Positions 16,417 to 24,953 of a DNA stretch of 64,000 nt are shown one piece after another. Both the position numbers and the translations under genes were made by a program. Positions within the stretch are counted from its first letter, which is position 1. Each line of letters opens with the position of its first letter. This stretch comes from Oscillospiraceae bacterium (lineage in GTDB: Bacteria > Bacillota > Clostridia > Oscillospirales > Acutalibacteraceae), in assembly GCA_910574995.1 (NCBI GenBank), contig CAJTCS010000004.1, forward strand, positions 186,001 through 250,000, read 5' to 3'. The notes beneath the pieces were generated by a model. The model was not told where the DNA came from. It saw only the letters and a program-made list of their open reading frames with translations, and did not search any database.

Positions 16417-16992
16417 ATGATTGGTAATTGGGAAAGGCTGCAGGCAGACTGCATGGGCTGCCAAAACTGCGGCCTGTGCCAAACCCGCCGCCATGTGGTG
16501 TTTGGGGTGGGGAACCCTGCCGCCCAGGTGATGCTGGTGGGGGAAGGCCCCGGCGAGCATGAGGACGAGCAGGGCGAGCCCTTTGTGGGCCGGGGCGGGC
16601 TGCTGCTGGACAAATATCTGGCAGCGGTGGACCTGGACCGGCGGACAAACGTATACATCACCAACATCGTCAAATGCCGTCCGCCCAAAAACCGGGACCC
16701 CTTGCCAGAAGAACAGGAAGCCTGCATCGGCTGGCTGCGGAACCAGTTCGCTATCATCCGGCCCAAGATCCTTTTGTGTTTGGGCCGTGTGGCAGCCATG
16801 AAGCTGATGAAGCCGGACATCCGCATCACCAAAGAGCACGGGCAATTCCTGGAAAAGAACGGCGTGCTGATGATGGCCACCCTGCACCCCGCCGCCCTGC
16901 TGCGCAACCCCAGCCAAAAGCCCGCCGCTTTTGAAGACTTCCTAAAGCTGCGGGAGAAGATTGACCAGCTGGGCTGCGACATTGCCCAATGA
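16417..16992 (+). CDS. Family 4 uracil-DNA glycosylase (4Fe-4S)
   Basis: The 191-residue enzyme removes uracil from DNA. The N-terminal CMGCQNCGLC cluster and the later KCRPPKNRDP and EEQEAC cysteines supply iron-sulfur ligands of family 4 enzymes. Motif 1 is GEGPGEHEDEQGEPFVG near residues 44-60, and motif 2 is the late TLHPAALLRNP. The start ATG at 16417 follows AAGGAGGG. It lies downstream of the GNAT gene in one transcript that ends at the 17001-17032 terminator. Confidence 0.94.
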   Translation: MIGNWERLQADCMGCQNCGLCQTRRHVVFGVGNPAAQVMLVGEGPGEHEDEQGEPFVGRGGLLLDKYLAAVDLDRRTNVYITNIVKCRPPKNRDPLPEEQEACIGWLRNQFAIIRPKILLCLGRVAAMKLMKPDIRITKEHGQFLEKNGVLMMATLHPAALLRNPSQKPAAFEDFLKLREKIDQLGCDIAQ

Positions 16993-17000
16993 GAAAAAGA

Positions 17001-17032
17001 AAAGGCCGTCCCCATCTGTGGGGACGGCCTTT
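17001..17032 (+). terminator. Rho-independent terminator after the UDG gene
   Basis: Perfect 14-bp arms (17001-17014 and 17019-17032, GGCCGTCCCCA core) are followed by TTTTT. Confidence 0.92.
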
Positions 17033-17166
17033 TTGGCAATGCCTTACTGTATCCAACCGGCAGATATGCCCTGAAACCCGGGCCTACGCGGCGCCGCGCC
17101 CCTTATGTAACGGCAAACCAAACGGGAAAGGCCCACTTTACAAAGGCGGCGCCGCCCCGCGGCCTC

Positions 17167-18435
17167 CTATTCCATCTCCCGGCGGCGCTTCCGGCGCTTA
17201 TAGAGGATAATGGCCACGTATACCCCCAGAAACCCCAGGATGATGGCCACCAGCACCGCCGATTCCCCCGGCCCCCCCATCTTCACTTCCGCCCACAGCC
17301 TGTCCACCAGGTCGCTTGTTTCTTGGGGCAAGTTCACAAAAATCTGCGTTTTGTCCAGCACCTCTTGGGCGGGGTAGAAGATGGGGCTTTCGGCCACCTG
17401 GGGGCTAAGGTACTCCCGGGCCGCCATTTCCGGGGTAGAGTAGCCTACATAGTCCATATTGGCCCCGGCTATCTCTGGGTCGCACAGGAAATTGATGTAG
17501 GCCTCCGCCTCCGCCTTGTGCCGGGAGGTGGCGGGCACGCACATGGCATCCACAAAAAAGTTGGTCCCCTCTTCCGGCACCACAAAGCCGATATCCTCGT
17601 TGTTGTCCACCAAAATGGCCGCGTCGCCGGCATAATAGGGGGCCAGCCAGGCTTCGCCGTTTTCCATCTTGTCAAATATCTGGTCCATCACATAGGCCTG
17701 CACCAGGGGCTTTTGCTGCTTAAGCAATTCCGCCGCCGCCTGCCAATCTTTTTCGTCCGTGGTATTCACGTCCTGCCCCAGGCGGAACTGGGCGATGGCG
17801 AAGGAATCCCGGGGGTTGTCGAACATAAGGATCTTCCCGGCATATCCGTCGTCCCACAGGGCTTCCCAACTGGCGGGGGCTTCTACAAACTGTTTGTTGT
17901 AAAACATGCCCACCACGCCCCAAGTATAGGGCACCGAGTACAGGTTCTCCGGGTCATAGCTGGGGTTTTGGAACTGCCGGTCGATATAGGCATAGTTGGG
18001 GATGTTCCCAAAATCCAGGGGGGCCAGGCGGCCCTCGTTTATCAGCCTGGACACCATATAGTCCGAGGGGATGATGACGTCATAATCCGCACCGCCGCCC
18101 GCCAGCTTGGAGTAGAGGGATTCGTTGCTGTCAAACGTGGTGTAGTTCACCTGTATGCCTGTACGCCGGGTAAACTCCGCGTTTACGTCCAGGCTGCCGT
18201 CGGTGCCATTGGCGATATACTCCCCCCAGTTATACACGTTCAGGGTAACGCCCTCCTGGGCGGAAGCGGCGGGAGAAAGGACTAGCAGGATCCACAACGC
18301 TACCAGCCACGCCGCTGCCAGCCTGCCGCCGTGGCTGGCCGTTTTTCCAAAACGGCCACGCCGCTTACGCGGCGCGGCCGCCCCAAAGGGGCGGCCGGCT
18401 ACGGCGGCAGGCCAGGATCTCTGAGGCTGTCTCAT
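17167..18435 (-). CDS. potD: Spermidine/putrescine-binding protein PotD, with C-terminal membrane anchor
   Basis: The 422-residue solute-binding protein has the PotD/PotF fold, beginning VTLNVYNWGEYIANG after a signal peptide whose hydrophobic core is LAAAWLVALWILLVL and whose cleavage site is ASA. Motifs include DVIIPSDYMVSRL and YSVPYTWGVVGMFYNK. Two oddities stand out. There is no lipobox; instead a transmembrane helix (VLVAIILGFLGVYVAIILY) and a basic tail end the protein, so it is probably tethered through its C-terminus. Also, the region before the signal core (about residues 9-38) is encoded by a cruciform element at 18321-18412, which lengthens the N-terminus in frame. It overlaps potC by 4 bp. 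Confidence 0.93.
   Translation of the reverse strand: MRQPQRSWPAAVAGRPFGAAAPRKRRGRFGKTASHGGRLAAAWLVALWILLVLSPAASAQEGVTLNVYNWGEYIANGTDGSLDVNAEFTRRTGIQVNYTTFDSNESLYSKLAGGGADYDVIIPSDYMVSRLINEGRLAPLDFGNIPNYAYIDRQFQNPSYDPENLYSVPYTWGVVGMFYNKQFVEAPASWEALWDDGYAGKILMFDNPRDSFAIAQFRLGQDVNTTDEKDWQAAAELLKQQKPLVQAYVMDQIFDKMENGEAWLAPYYAGDAAILVDNNEDIGFVVPEEGTNFFVDAMCVPATSRHKAEAEAYINFLCDPEIAGANMDYVGYSTPEMAAREYLSPQVAESPIFYPAQEVLDKTQIFVNLPQETSDLVDRLWAEVKMGGPGESAVLVAIILGFLGVYVAIILYKRRKRRREME
18321..18412. repeat. Four-helix cruciform element inside the 5' end of potD
   Basis: A 12-bp closing stem (18321-18332 with 18401-18412) encloses three hairpins. They are 18337-18357 (9-bp arms, TCC loop), 18359-18374 (6-bp arms) and 18375-18397 (10-bp arms, AAA loop), with almost no unpaired bases between them. 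The element keeps the potD frame open and encodes an Arg/Ala/Gly-rich stretch ahead of the signal peptide. It has the same plan as 48362-48448, with different sequence. No target-site duplication is obvious. Confidence 0.7.
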
Positions 18436-19241
18436 GCGTCCCCCTCCTTCCCGGCCTTCTGGGCCTTGGCCTGGCGGGTGTTCACCACGATGAGCAGCCC
18501 CATCACCACCACGAACAGCACGGTAGAAAGGGCGTTGATCTCCGGGCTTACCCGCTTGCGGGTCATAGAATAGATATAGATGGGCAGGGTCTGGGTGGTG
18601 CCGCTGGTGAAATAACTGATGACAAAGTCATCGATGGACAAGGTGAACGCCATAATCATCCCTGTCACCACCCCGGGCAGGATCTCTGGCAACACGACCT
18701 TGAAAAAAGCCTGTACCGGCGGGCAGCCCAGGTCTTGGGCCGCTTCGTATAGGTTCGGGTCCATCTGCCGCAGCTTGGGCAGCACGGACAGGATCACATA
18801 GGGCAGGCAGAAGGTAATGTGCGCCGCTATCAGCGAGCCCATGCCCAGGCTGCGCCCCCCAAACAGGTTTACCGCGAAAACAAACAACAGCATCAGGGAA
18901 ACGCCGGTGACGATTTCCGGGTTTACCATGGGGAAGTTGGTGATATTCATCATAATGCGCTTGGGCAGCCGCTTCATAGAATTGATCCCAATGGCCGCCA
19001 CCGTGCCCAGCGCCGTAGAGGCCAATGCCGCGACCGCCGCGATCAACAGGGTGTTGCGCAGGGCCTCTAAGATCAGCCGGTCTTCAAAAAGCTTTTCGTA
19101 CCACTTGAAAGAGAATCCGCTCCACACTGTGCGGCTGGCCGTCTCCGTATCATTGAAGGAAAACACGATGAGCACTAAAATCGGCGCGTACAGGAAGAGG
19201 AAAACCAGCGCGGTGTAGATGCGCGATATGGCCTTGCTCAC
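18432..19241 (-). CDS. potC: Spermidine/putrescine ABC transporter permease PotC
   Basis: This 269-residue permease has six transmembrane helices and the EAA loop LYEAAQDLGCPPVQAFFKVVLPEILPG, typical of the PotC branch. With PotB it forms the membrane channel of the polyamine importer energised by PotA. Its ATG at 19241 overlaps the potB stop by 4 bp, and its own stop overlaps the potD start by 4 bp, so translation of the three is probably coupled. Confidence 0.95.
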   Translation of the reverse strand: MSKAISRIYTALVFLFLYAPILVLIVFSFNDTETASRTVWSGFSFKWYEKLFEDRLILEALRNTLLIAAVAALASTALGTVAAIGINSMKRLPKRIMMNITNFPMVNPEIVTGVSLMLLFVFAVNLFGGRSLGMGSLIAAHITFCLPYVILSVLPKLRQMDPNLYEAAQDLGCPPVQAFFKVVLPEILPGVVTGMIMAFTLSIDDFVISYFTSGTTQTLPIYIYSMTRKRVSPEINALSTVLFVVVMGLLIVVNTRQAKAQKAGKEGDA

Positions 19242-20062
19242 AGCAGCATCCCCCCTTCCGTGGCGTCCCCGTCGTCAAACTGGTTCATGATGCCCATGCA
19301 GATGAGGATGATGACCATCAGCACCAGGGAGATGGCCGACCCCAGGTTGGGGTTATAGGCGCTGCCCAAAAACTGCATGTCGATCAGGTCTCCTATCAGC
19401 AGGTTGGCCCCGCCCCCCAGCATCTTGGAGATGATGAACGTGCTTACCGCCGGCACGAACACCATGGTTACACCGGAGATCACCCCTGGCATAGACATGG
19501 GCACCACCACTTTCAGGAACACCTGGCGGCTGTTCGCGCCCAGGTCCTGGGCCGCTTCAATAACGCTTTGGTCTATCTTTGTCAGCACGGAATACAAGGG
19601 CAAGATCATGTAAGGTATATAATTATACACCATGCCCAGCACTACCGCCCCCGCGGTGTTGATCATATGCGCCCGGGGCAGGCCTATGGCGGCCAGCGCC
19701 GCGTTGATCAGCCCGTTGTCCTCCAATAAGGTCATCCAGGCATAGGTGCGCAGAAGGAAATTCATCCACATGGGCAGCATCACCAGCATGACCATGATGT
19801 TTTGGCGCTTCCCGTTCATTTTGGAAATGACGTAGGCCAGGGGGTAGCCCATCAAAAGGGAAATTAAGGTAGCCACCGCCCCCAGCCAGATAGAGCGCAG
19901 GAACACATTGGAATACTGCCCCACGCTTAGGATATTCTCCAGCGTAAAGCGCCCTTCCCGGTCCGTCAGGGCAAACCAGGCCACCAAAACCATGGGCAGC
20001 ACAATAAATACCGTCATCCACACCGTGTAAGGCGCCGAGAGCAGTTTCGACCTAGTCTTCAT
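19238..20062 (-). CDS. potB: Spermidine/putrescine ABC transporter permease PotB
   Basis: The 274-residue permease begins MKTRSKLLSAPYTVWMTVF and carries the EAA loop VIEAAQDLGANSRQVFLKVV, as in PotB. Six transmembrane helices are visible. I chose the ATG at 20062, which overlaps the potA stop by 11 bp and has a GGAAG site within potA; frames reaching 20170 would lie inside potA and are not family-like. Confidence 0.95.
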   Translation of the reverse strand: MKTRSKLLSAPYTVWMTVFIVLPMVLVAWFALTDREGRFTLENILSVGQYSNVFLRSIWLGAVATLISLLMGYPLAYVISKMNGKRQNIMVMLVMLPMWMNFLLRTYAWMTLLEDNGLINAALAAIGLPRAHMINTAGAVVLGMVYNYIPYMILPLYSVLTKIDQSVIEAAQDLGANSRQVFLKVVVPMSMPGVISGVTMVFVPAVSTFIISKMLGGGANLLIGDLIDMQFLGSAYNPNLGSAISLVLMVIILICMGIMNQFDDGDATEGGMLL

Positions 20063-21179
20063 CTTCCACGCCCCCTTCCGCCTGCATATCCTGGTCCATC
20101 TCATCCGAAAAGGTGCTATAGTCCCCAAACATGCCGGAATATGGGGACTTTGCCATAACGTGGATATCATCCGGCGTCAGCGAAAGGCCGATGCGGTCGC
20201 CCACCTCCCGGCAATCTGTAGACTGTATCATCCACTTGAAGCCCGCCACGTCCACGATGATCTCGTAATGTACGCCCTTAAAGGTGACGTTTGTCACCTC
20301 GCCTGTAATGTGGGTGGAATCGGCCTGTACCACGTCAATATCCTCGGGCCGTATCACCACGTCCACCGGGGTGTTCTTCCCGAAGCCTTTGTCCAGGCAC
20401 TGGAAGCTGTGCCCCGCGAATTTCACTTGGAAATCTTCCAGCATCATCCCGTCCAATATATTGGATTCCCCGATAAAATCCGCCACAAAGGCGTTCTTGG
20501 GTTCGTTATAGATGTCCGTAGGCGTGCCGATCTGCTGGATGTCGCCCCCGTCCATTACCACCACTGTGTCCGACATGGAAAGGGCCTCTTCCTGGTCGTG
20601 GGTGACGAACACGAAGGTAATGCCCGTTTGCTGCTGTATCTTCTTCAGCTCTACCTGCATATCCTTGCGCAGCTTCAGGTCCAGGGCGCCCAGGGGCTCG
20701 TCTAAAAGCAGGACCTTGGGCTCGTTGGCCAGGGCCCTGGCAATGGCCACCCGCTGCTGCTGCCCGCCGGAAAGCTGCCCGACGCCCCTGTGGGCATACC
20801 CTGAAAGGTTGACCATGTCCAGCATTTCATGCACGGTCTTCTTTACCTCTTTCTCGCTTTTCCCCTTGATACGCATGCCAAAGGCAATGTTGTCATATAC
20901 GTTCAGGTGGGGGAACAGGGCGTATTTCTGGAAGATGGTGTTGACCTCCCGCTTGTGGGGGGGCAGGGCGGTGATGTTTTTCCCATAAAAAAAGACCCCG
21001 CCTGTGTCCGGCTGGATAAAGCCTCCGATGGTGCGCAAGACAGTAGTCTTCCCGCATCCCGATGGGCCCAGCAGCGTGACGAACTCCCCATCCCGTATGT
21101 CCAGGTGGAAGCCCCCCAGCACCTGCTCTCCGTCATAGGAAACAGCGACGTCCCGTAAGGAAATAATGGTGTTTTCCAA
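20052..21179 (-). CDS. potA: Spermidine/putrescine ABC transporter ATPase PotA
   Basis: The 375-residue ATPase has Walker A GPSGCGKTT near 38-46, signature LSGGQQQRVAIARAL, Walker B VLLLDEPLGALD and a C-terminal TOBE regulatory domain, the PotA length and plan. The start is a TTG at 21179, nine bases after AAAGGGG; the two nearby upstream ATG codons are in other frames. It is first in potABCD. A consensus promoter lies at 21402-21430, and a ~215-base leader with paired segments (21242-21334) separates the two. Confidence 0.95.
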   Translation of the reverse strand: MENTIISLRDVAVSYDGEQVLGGFHLDIRDGEFVTLLGPSGCGKTTVLRTIGGFIQPDTGGVFFYGKNITALPPHKREVNTIFQKYALFPHLNVYDNIAFGMRIKGKSEKEVKKTVHEMLDMVNLSGYAHRGVGQLSGGQQQRVAIARALANEPKVLLLDEPLGALDLKLRKDMQVELKKIQQQTGITFVFVTHDQEEALSMSDTVVVMDGGDIQQIGTPTDIYNEPKNAFVADFIGESNILDGMMLEDFQVKFAGHSFQCLDKGFGKNTPVDVVIRPEDIDVVQADSTHITGEVTNVTFKGVHYEIIVDVAGFKWMIQSTDCREVGDRIGLSLTPDDIHVMAKSPYSGMFGDYSTFSDEMDQDMQAEGGVEDED

Positions 21180-21241
21180 TGTTCATGCATCCCCTTTGCG
21201 AAATAGTAGTTGCGTGTCTTTGTTATTCACACAATAACCCA

Positions 21242-21334
21242 GCCCTGTTTTAGAGCAGCCGTACATGGCTCTAAAGTGGATCGCCACCCGCAAAGGATAT
21301 AAAACACGGATTCTCACCGCGGCGAAGACAGGGC
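21242..21334 (-). promoter_or_regulatory. Structured leader of potABCD; candidate cis-regulatory RNA
   Basis: On the minus strand GCCCTGT (21328-21334) can pair with ACAGGGC (21242-21248), closing a region that contains a 7-bp hairpin with extra inner pairs at 21249-21275 and a possible second stem. It lies between a consensus promoter and the TTG start of potA. It does not match any riboswitch class I can name; a polyamine-responsive role is only a guess from context. Confidence 0.4.
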
Positions 21335-21401
21335 CGCTTTTATGGGCGGGCCCCGCCTCCTTGGGGGCCTGCCATTTTTCAGATGCAAACGCAATGCCTT
21401 A

Positions 21402-21430
21402 ACTATACGAAATATTGGGGATTTTGTCAA
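21402..21430 (-). promoter_or_regulatory. Predicted promoter of potABCD
   Basis: Minus-strand TTGACA (21425-21430) and TATAGT (21402-21407) are separated by 17 bp. Confidence 0.8.
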
Positions 21431-21532
21431 TGCTTTTCCAGAATTTTCCTGTCATTGGGTTTTAAGGCCTTTATCCGCTATATAAAGAAAAAAGGCGGGC
21501 AAAAGCCCGCCCTAAAATCTCCTATGTACGGT

Positions 21533-21958
21533 TCAGGCCCGCCGGCGCACCGGGTATGCCCTTACGTCCCGTCTCCGGCGCTGCGGACCTTTGCGTGCAT
21601 ATTGCACCTGGGCCTCCCGCCCAACAGGCCGGGCCCTGTCCTTCCGCGGCTGGTAACATTGGGCCGCAGCCTGCCGGCCGCAGTTCTTACCCCGGGCTAA
21701 AACCAGCACGCCCACGCCTGCCACCGCTAGGATTGAGAGGAACCCACCCATGGCTTCTACCACGGAAACGGCGCTCTGCTCTTGGGCAGGGGCGAAAAAC
21801 GCCTCTACCGGGGCAGGCTCACGCCGCACCTCCTGGGAATACCGGGCAACGGCGTCCGGCCCCGCCTTTGTCGAGGCGCTTAGAACCGCCACAACGCCTA
21901 CTGTCAACAGCAGCACAAGCAAAAAGCTTAACAAGTTTTTTAAGATACCTCTGCCCAT
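21533..21958 (-). CDS. Hypothetical bitopic membrane protein
   Basis: The 141-residue protein has an N-terminal hydrophobic segment (LLSFLLVLLLTVGVVAVL, about 10-27), a short extracytoplasmic stretch of ~55 residues, a second membrane helix (FLSILAVAGVGVLVLA), and a strongly basic Arg/Gln-rich tail. The ATG at 21958 has AAGGAGC eight bases upstream. I recognise no family. It lies upstream of potA on the same strand, but the potA promoter sits between them, so it is probably its own unit. The basic tail may contact membrane or nucleic acid; that is a guess. Confidence 0.6.
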   Translation of the reverse strand: MGRGILKNLLSFLLVLLLTVGVVAVLSASTKAGPDAVARYSQEVRREPAPVEAFFAPAQEQSAVSVVEAMGGFLSILAVAGVGVLVLARGKNCGRQAAAQCYQPRKDRARPVGREAQVQYARKGPQRRRRDVRAYPVRRRA

Positions 21959-22189
21959 AGGGGACGCTCCTTCCCGCCGGGGTCCGGCATAAAAAGGGGT
22001 AGATACAGACATTCCTGCTATGCCCATGCGTGGGCTTTACAAACCCATGACAACCATTACAAATCGGTTACATTTTAACATACATCCCACAGCTTTTCAA
22101 CACCCATCGCCCATTGTTAACAATTTATTCACAATTATAGCCTCCCCTTTTTGTACCCCCCCCCCACGGCTCCTTCCCATGGGGAAAGC

Positions 22190-22218
22190 TTGCCTTTGCC
22201 CCCTTTTTCCTTTATACT
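22190..22218 (+). promoter_or_regulatory. Predicted promoter for the tyrosine phosphatase gene
   Basis: TTGCCT (22190-22195) and TATACT (22213-22218) lie 17 bp apart, 37 bases before the start codon. The rest of 21959-22254 is A/T-richer and holds no gene. Confidence 0.6.
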
Positions 22219-22254
22219 AAATAGGAAAAGATTTTGTCAAAAGGAGGCCCTTTT

Positions 22255-22965
22255 ATGCGCCATTTCAAACGCTTGCCTTTTTCCTCCGCCCCCAACGCCC
22301 GCGACCTGGGGGGCGTCCCTTTGCCTGGCGGCGGGCAGACCCGCTGGGGCGTGTTCTACCGCAGCGCCGCCCCCACCGCTTTTACCCCGGAAGATCTGGC
22401 CCTGTGCAAATCCCAGGGCATTTCCCATGTGGTAGACCTCCGCGCCCCAGGCGGCTACAGCCCCTTCCGGGAGGCCCCCGGCATCGCCTATCACAATTTC
22501 CCTTTGACCGGCCCGGACCAGAACCCGCAGAACGATGAAGACGTGCCCCGTACCTACATGGCCATGGTGGACAAGCAGGAAACATTCCGGGGTATATTCC
22601 AGACCCTAAGCGCCGCGGAGGGGGCTTGCCTGTACCATTGCTTTGCCGGTAAGGACCGCACCGGGATGGTCAGCGCCCTGCTGCTGTTGCTGGCCGGCGC
22701 GGGGGATGCCGACATCCTGGCAGATTACGCTGCCAGCTATCCGTATGTTATAGCCCTGAACCGGGCCGAAGCGGAAAGGCGGGGGGAGGCTTGGCAGCCC
22801 TATGTGGAAAGCCTCTGCTGGGCGGCCTCCCGGCCGGAATTCCTGGAACATTTCCTGTGGGTTTTCCGGGAAAAATATGGCACAGCCGGGCGCTATTTAT
22901 CCCGCATTGGCCTCACAGAGCCGGAAATCAGCCGCCTGCGGCAAAAGCTGCGGGAGGACCGGTAA
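22255..22965 (+). CDS. Tyrosine-protein phosphatase (Y_phosphatase3/IphP-like)
   Basis: The 236-residue protein opens with the NARDLGGVPLPGGGQTRWGVFYRS block of bacterial IphP-type phosphatases and carries the P-loop HCFAGKDRTG with nucleophile C129 and R135. The general acid region is the FPLTGPDQNP loop. Such enzymes dephosphorylate tyrosine, serine or inositol phosphates; the target here is unknown. The ATG at 22255 has AAAGGAGG upstream. It is monocistronic and ends at the terminator at 22994. Confidence 0.88.
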   Translation: MRHFKRLPFSSAPNARDLGGVPLPGGGQTRWGVFYRSAAPTAFTPEDLALCKSQGISHVVDLRAPGGYSPFREAPGIAYHNFPLTGPDQNPQNDEDVPRTYMAMVDKQETFRGIFQTLSAAEGACLYHCFAGKDRTGMVSALLLLLAGAGDADILADYAASYPYVIALNRAEAERRGEAWQPYVESLCWAASRPEFLEHFLWVFREKYGTAGRYLSRIGLTEPEISRLRQKLREDR

Positions 22966-22989
22966 AACCGCCTGGTTTGCAAAGCATAA

Positions 22990-23033
22990 AAAAGGCGCCA
23001 TGCCCTTTGGCCTGGCGCCCTTTCCTTTTTTTA
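22990..23033. terminator. Bidirectional terminator between the phosphatase and holin genes
   Basis: GGCGCCA (22994-23000) pairs with TGGCGCC (23013-23019). An A-run precedes and a long T-run (to 23032) follows, so it can stop transcripts from both converging genes. Confidence 0.85.
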
Positions 23034-23474
23034 TTTGCCCTGCTTCCGGATGTCCCCTTGCTTCCCCAGGGCTTCCAGCATCCCCCGCAAAACCTGGGGA
23101 TAGGGTACCCCCAGTAGGCCCAGGTTCTCTAAGATAGATATCCCCTCGTTAGCGATGAAAAAACAGCATACTGCCGGCCGGATGCACCCGCCGCCCGTTA
23201 CCTGGTCCAGCATGGCCCCTAAAAACACCAGCAGCAATATGGCCCCTTTCCGCACCAACCCCAGGAAGCCCGCCCGGCTTTCCAGCCCTCCCCCAGGCGT
23301 TTTGGATGAACGCTTCAGCGCACCCACCGCCAGCCCTGTGCCATAATCCGCCGCCATAAATGCCACCAGGGCCTGTAAGGTCATGTCCCATCCCCCCAGG
23401 CTATCGATTAGAAGGCCCCCAAGGGCTGCCAGCCCTGCCAGCACCCCGTTTTTGATCTGTATCCCCGTCTGCAT
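23031..23474 (-). CDS. Phage holin (holin family 4, toxin-secretion/lysis type)
   Basis: The 147-residue membrane protein has the family pattern ALVAFMAADYGTGLAVGAL, then a linker with KRSSKTPGG, then GLVRKGAILLLVFLGAMLD and FIANEGISILENLGLLGVPYP. In phages such proteins permeabilise the membrane for endolysin; related ones export toxins. There is no endolysin gene next to it. The ATG at 23474 has AAAGGAGG upstream. It is the last gene of the minus-strand phage-derived operon. Confidence 0.9.
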   Translation of the reverse strand: MQTGIQIKNGVLAGLAALGGLLIDSLGGWDMTLQALVAFMAADYGTGLAVGALKRSSKTPGGGLESRAGFLGLVRKGAILLLVFLGAMLDQVTGGGCIRPAVCCFFIANEGISILENLGLLGVPYPQVLRGMLEALGKQGDIRKQGK

Positions 23475-23549
23475 ATACCCTCCTTTTGGGCATCCCGCCC
23501 AAACCTGCCCAGGGGCCGCCGCCCCCGGGCCTTTCCAAAGCTTCCCCTT

Positions 23550-24950
23550 TCACCGCCGCACGGCCATCCCCCAAGCCTGGGCTGGCTGGGCTTCCAGCTG
23601 TTCCCGGCACTGGTACGCGATGGCCAATGCCATCACGCAGTCATCATGGGCGCCGGGCTGGGCCTCGGGCCGGCCCCGGCCGTTGCGTACAAAGGCCAGC
23701 ATTTCCCGCAAAGTTTCCCGGTGGCATATCCATTCCGGGTGCTCCCGCACAACCTCCACCAGCCGGGCTATGATCACCGGCCGGCTGGCCGCTGTGGTGC
23801 GGAAGCCCGGCCGGTACTGGCCCCCGCTTTCCCGCATATACTGCCGGGGGTACCCCAGCCGCTCCAGCTCCCGGATGGGGTAGCTGGAAAAATTCACCTC
23901 CACTGCCAGCAAGGCTTGGTTGTACCACATCCCCAGGCAGAACAGCTGCCGGGCAAACACGTCCTCGTCCATGCGCCCCCGCAGGGCGCATACCTGCCGC
24001 CCGGTCTCCCCGTCCACCACCTGTGCCACGGAATAATCCGACCCATCCCCAGCGGTGTCCGCCCCCACCGCATACCGGCGCCCCGCTTGGGGGGGCGCGA
24101 ACACCTCTACGGCCCCGCCGGGCCCCTGTGCCAGCCGGATACTATCTGGGTCCACCACCACCTGCTCCCGGCCCGGGTCATAGGCCGTCTCGAAGACGAA
24201 CTCCCCTTGCAGCCGGGGTCCTGGCAGGGAAGCCAGCCTGTCCGCCACCACCTGGCTTCCAAAGACCGTATGCCCGGCCACGCCCCACTCCCCCAGGCAA
24301 TACACTTGATAATAATAGGGGTCTGTCTCCCGGTAGCTTTCCAGGGTCTCCCGGTAGGCCCCGTCTAAAAACCGGTTGTCCCGGTAGGTAGATTTCCGCA
24401 CCAGCGCCCGGGGGTCCTCCCGGTCGTAAAAGCGCCTTTTCAGCCAGTGGGCCGGGGAAACCGGGTTGAACGTCAGGGTGACCTGCTTGTTCGCCCCCTG
24501 GCCCCGCAGCCGCAAATCCAGCTGGTTGAAGTCCCGCTCTTGTACCTCGCTGGCCTCTTCTATCCACACGTCTGTCAGTTCCCCCTGGGGGAAGGTGACA
24601 GATTTCAGCTTTTCCGCATTGTCCAGCCCTTTGAAAATGGCGCTGTTGCCGTTTACGCAGGCGATACGCATGTCCGAGTCCGTCCGCCGGAACAGGCTTT
24701 CCAGCCCCCACTGCCGGATCAGCTGCCGGAACAGCGCGTAGGTAGAGTCCCGGTTAGAGGCGGCCACCGCCCGCACTACCAACAGGTTGCACAGCCTTTT
24801 TTCCATCAGCCGCACTAAAAGCCGCTGGGCTGCGAAGACGCTTTTCCCGCTGCCCGCCCCACCATATAAGACCAGATAGCGGAAACGTTCTTCCCGCAGC
24901 AGGGGCAGGTAACACGGGTTGAAGGCCCCCCGTGAGATTTCCACCTCCAT
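23550..24950 (-). CDS. Phage terminase large subunit (PBSX type)
   Basis: The 466-residue protein is a complete terminase: Walker A GGAGSGKS at 30-37, Walker B VWIEEASE near 129-136, and a C-terminal RNase H-like nuclease with acidic residues in GADTAGDGSDYS, VEVNFSS and AHDDCVMALA. It would cut and pump phage DNA into heads. No portal, capsid or tail gene lies nearby. The ATG at 24950 is 3 bp after the terS stop. All key residues that I can check are present, so decay is not evident. Confidence 0.95.
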   Translation of the reverse strand: MEVEISRGAFNPCYLPLLREERFRYLVLYGGAGSGKSVFAAQRLLVRLMEKRLCNLLVVRAVAASNRDSTYALFRQLIRQWGLESLFRRTDSDMRIACVNGNSAIFKGLDNAEKLKSVTFPQGELTDVWIEEASEVQERDFNQLDLRLRGQGANKQVTLTFNPVSPAHWLKRRFYDREDPRALVRKSTYRDNRFLDGAYRETLESYRETDPYYYQVYCLGEWGVAGHTVFGSQVVADRLASLPGPRLQGEFVFETAYDPGREQVVVDPDSIRLAQGPGGAVEVFAPPQAGRRYAVGADTAGDGSDYSVAQVVDGETGRQVCALRGRMDEDVFARQLFCLGMWYNQALLAVEVNFSSYPIRELERLGYPRQYMRESGGQYRPGFRTTAASRPVIIARLVEVVREHPEWICHRETLREMLAFVRNGRGRPEAQPGAHDDCVMALAIAYQCREQLEAQPAQAWGMAVRR

Positions 24951-24953
24951 GCC

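Noticed and set aside
17323-18285. 320-codon plus-strand frame opposite potD
   Set aside because: PotD is complete on the minus strand; the plus frame lacks a ribosome site and domain.
21180-21400. Known guanidine (ykkC) or other named riboswitch upstream of potA
   Set aside because: The conserved ykkC core and other class signatures I know are absent, so only an unnamed structured leader is claimed.
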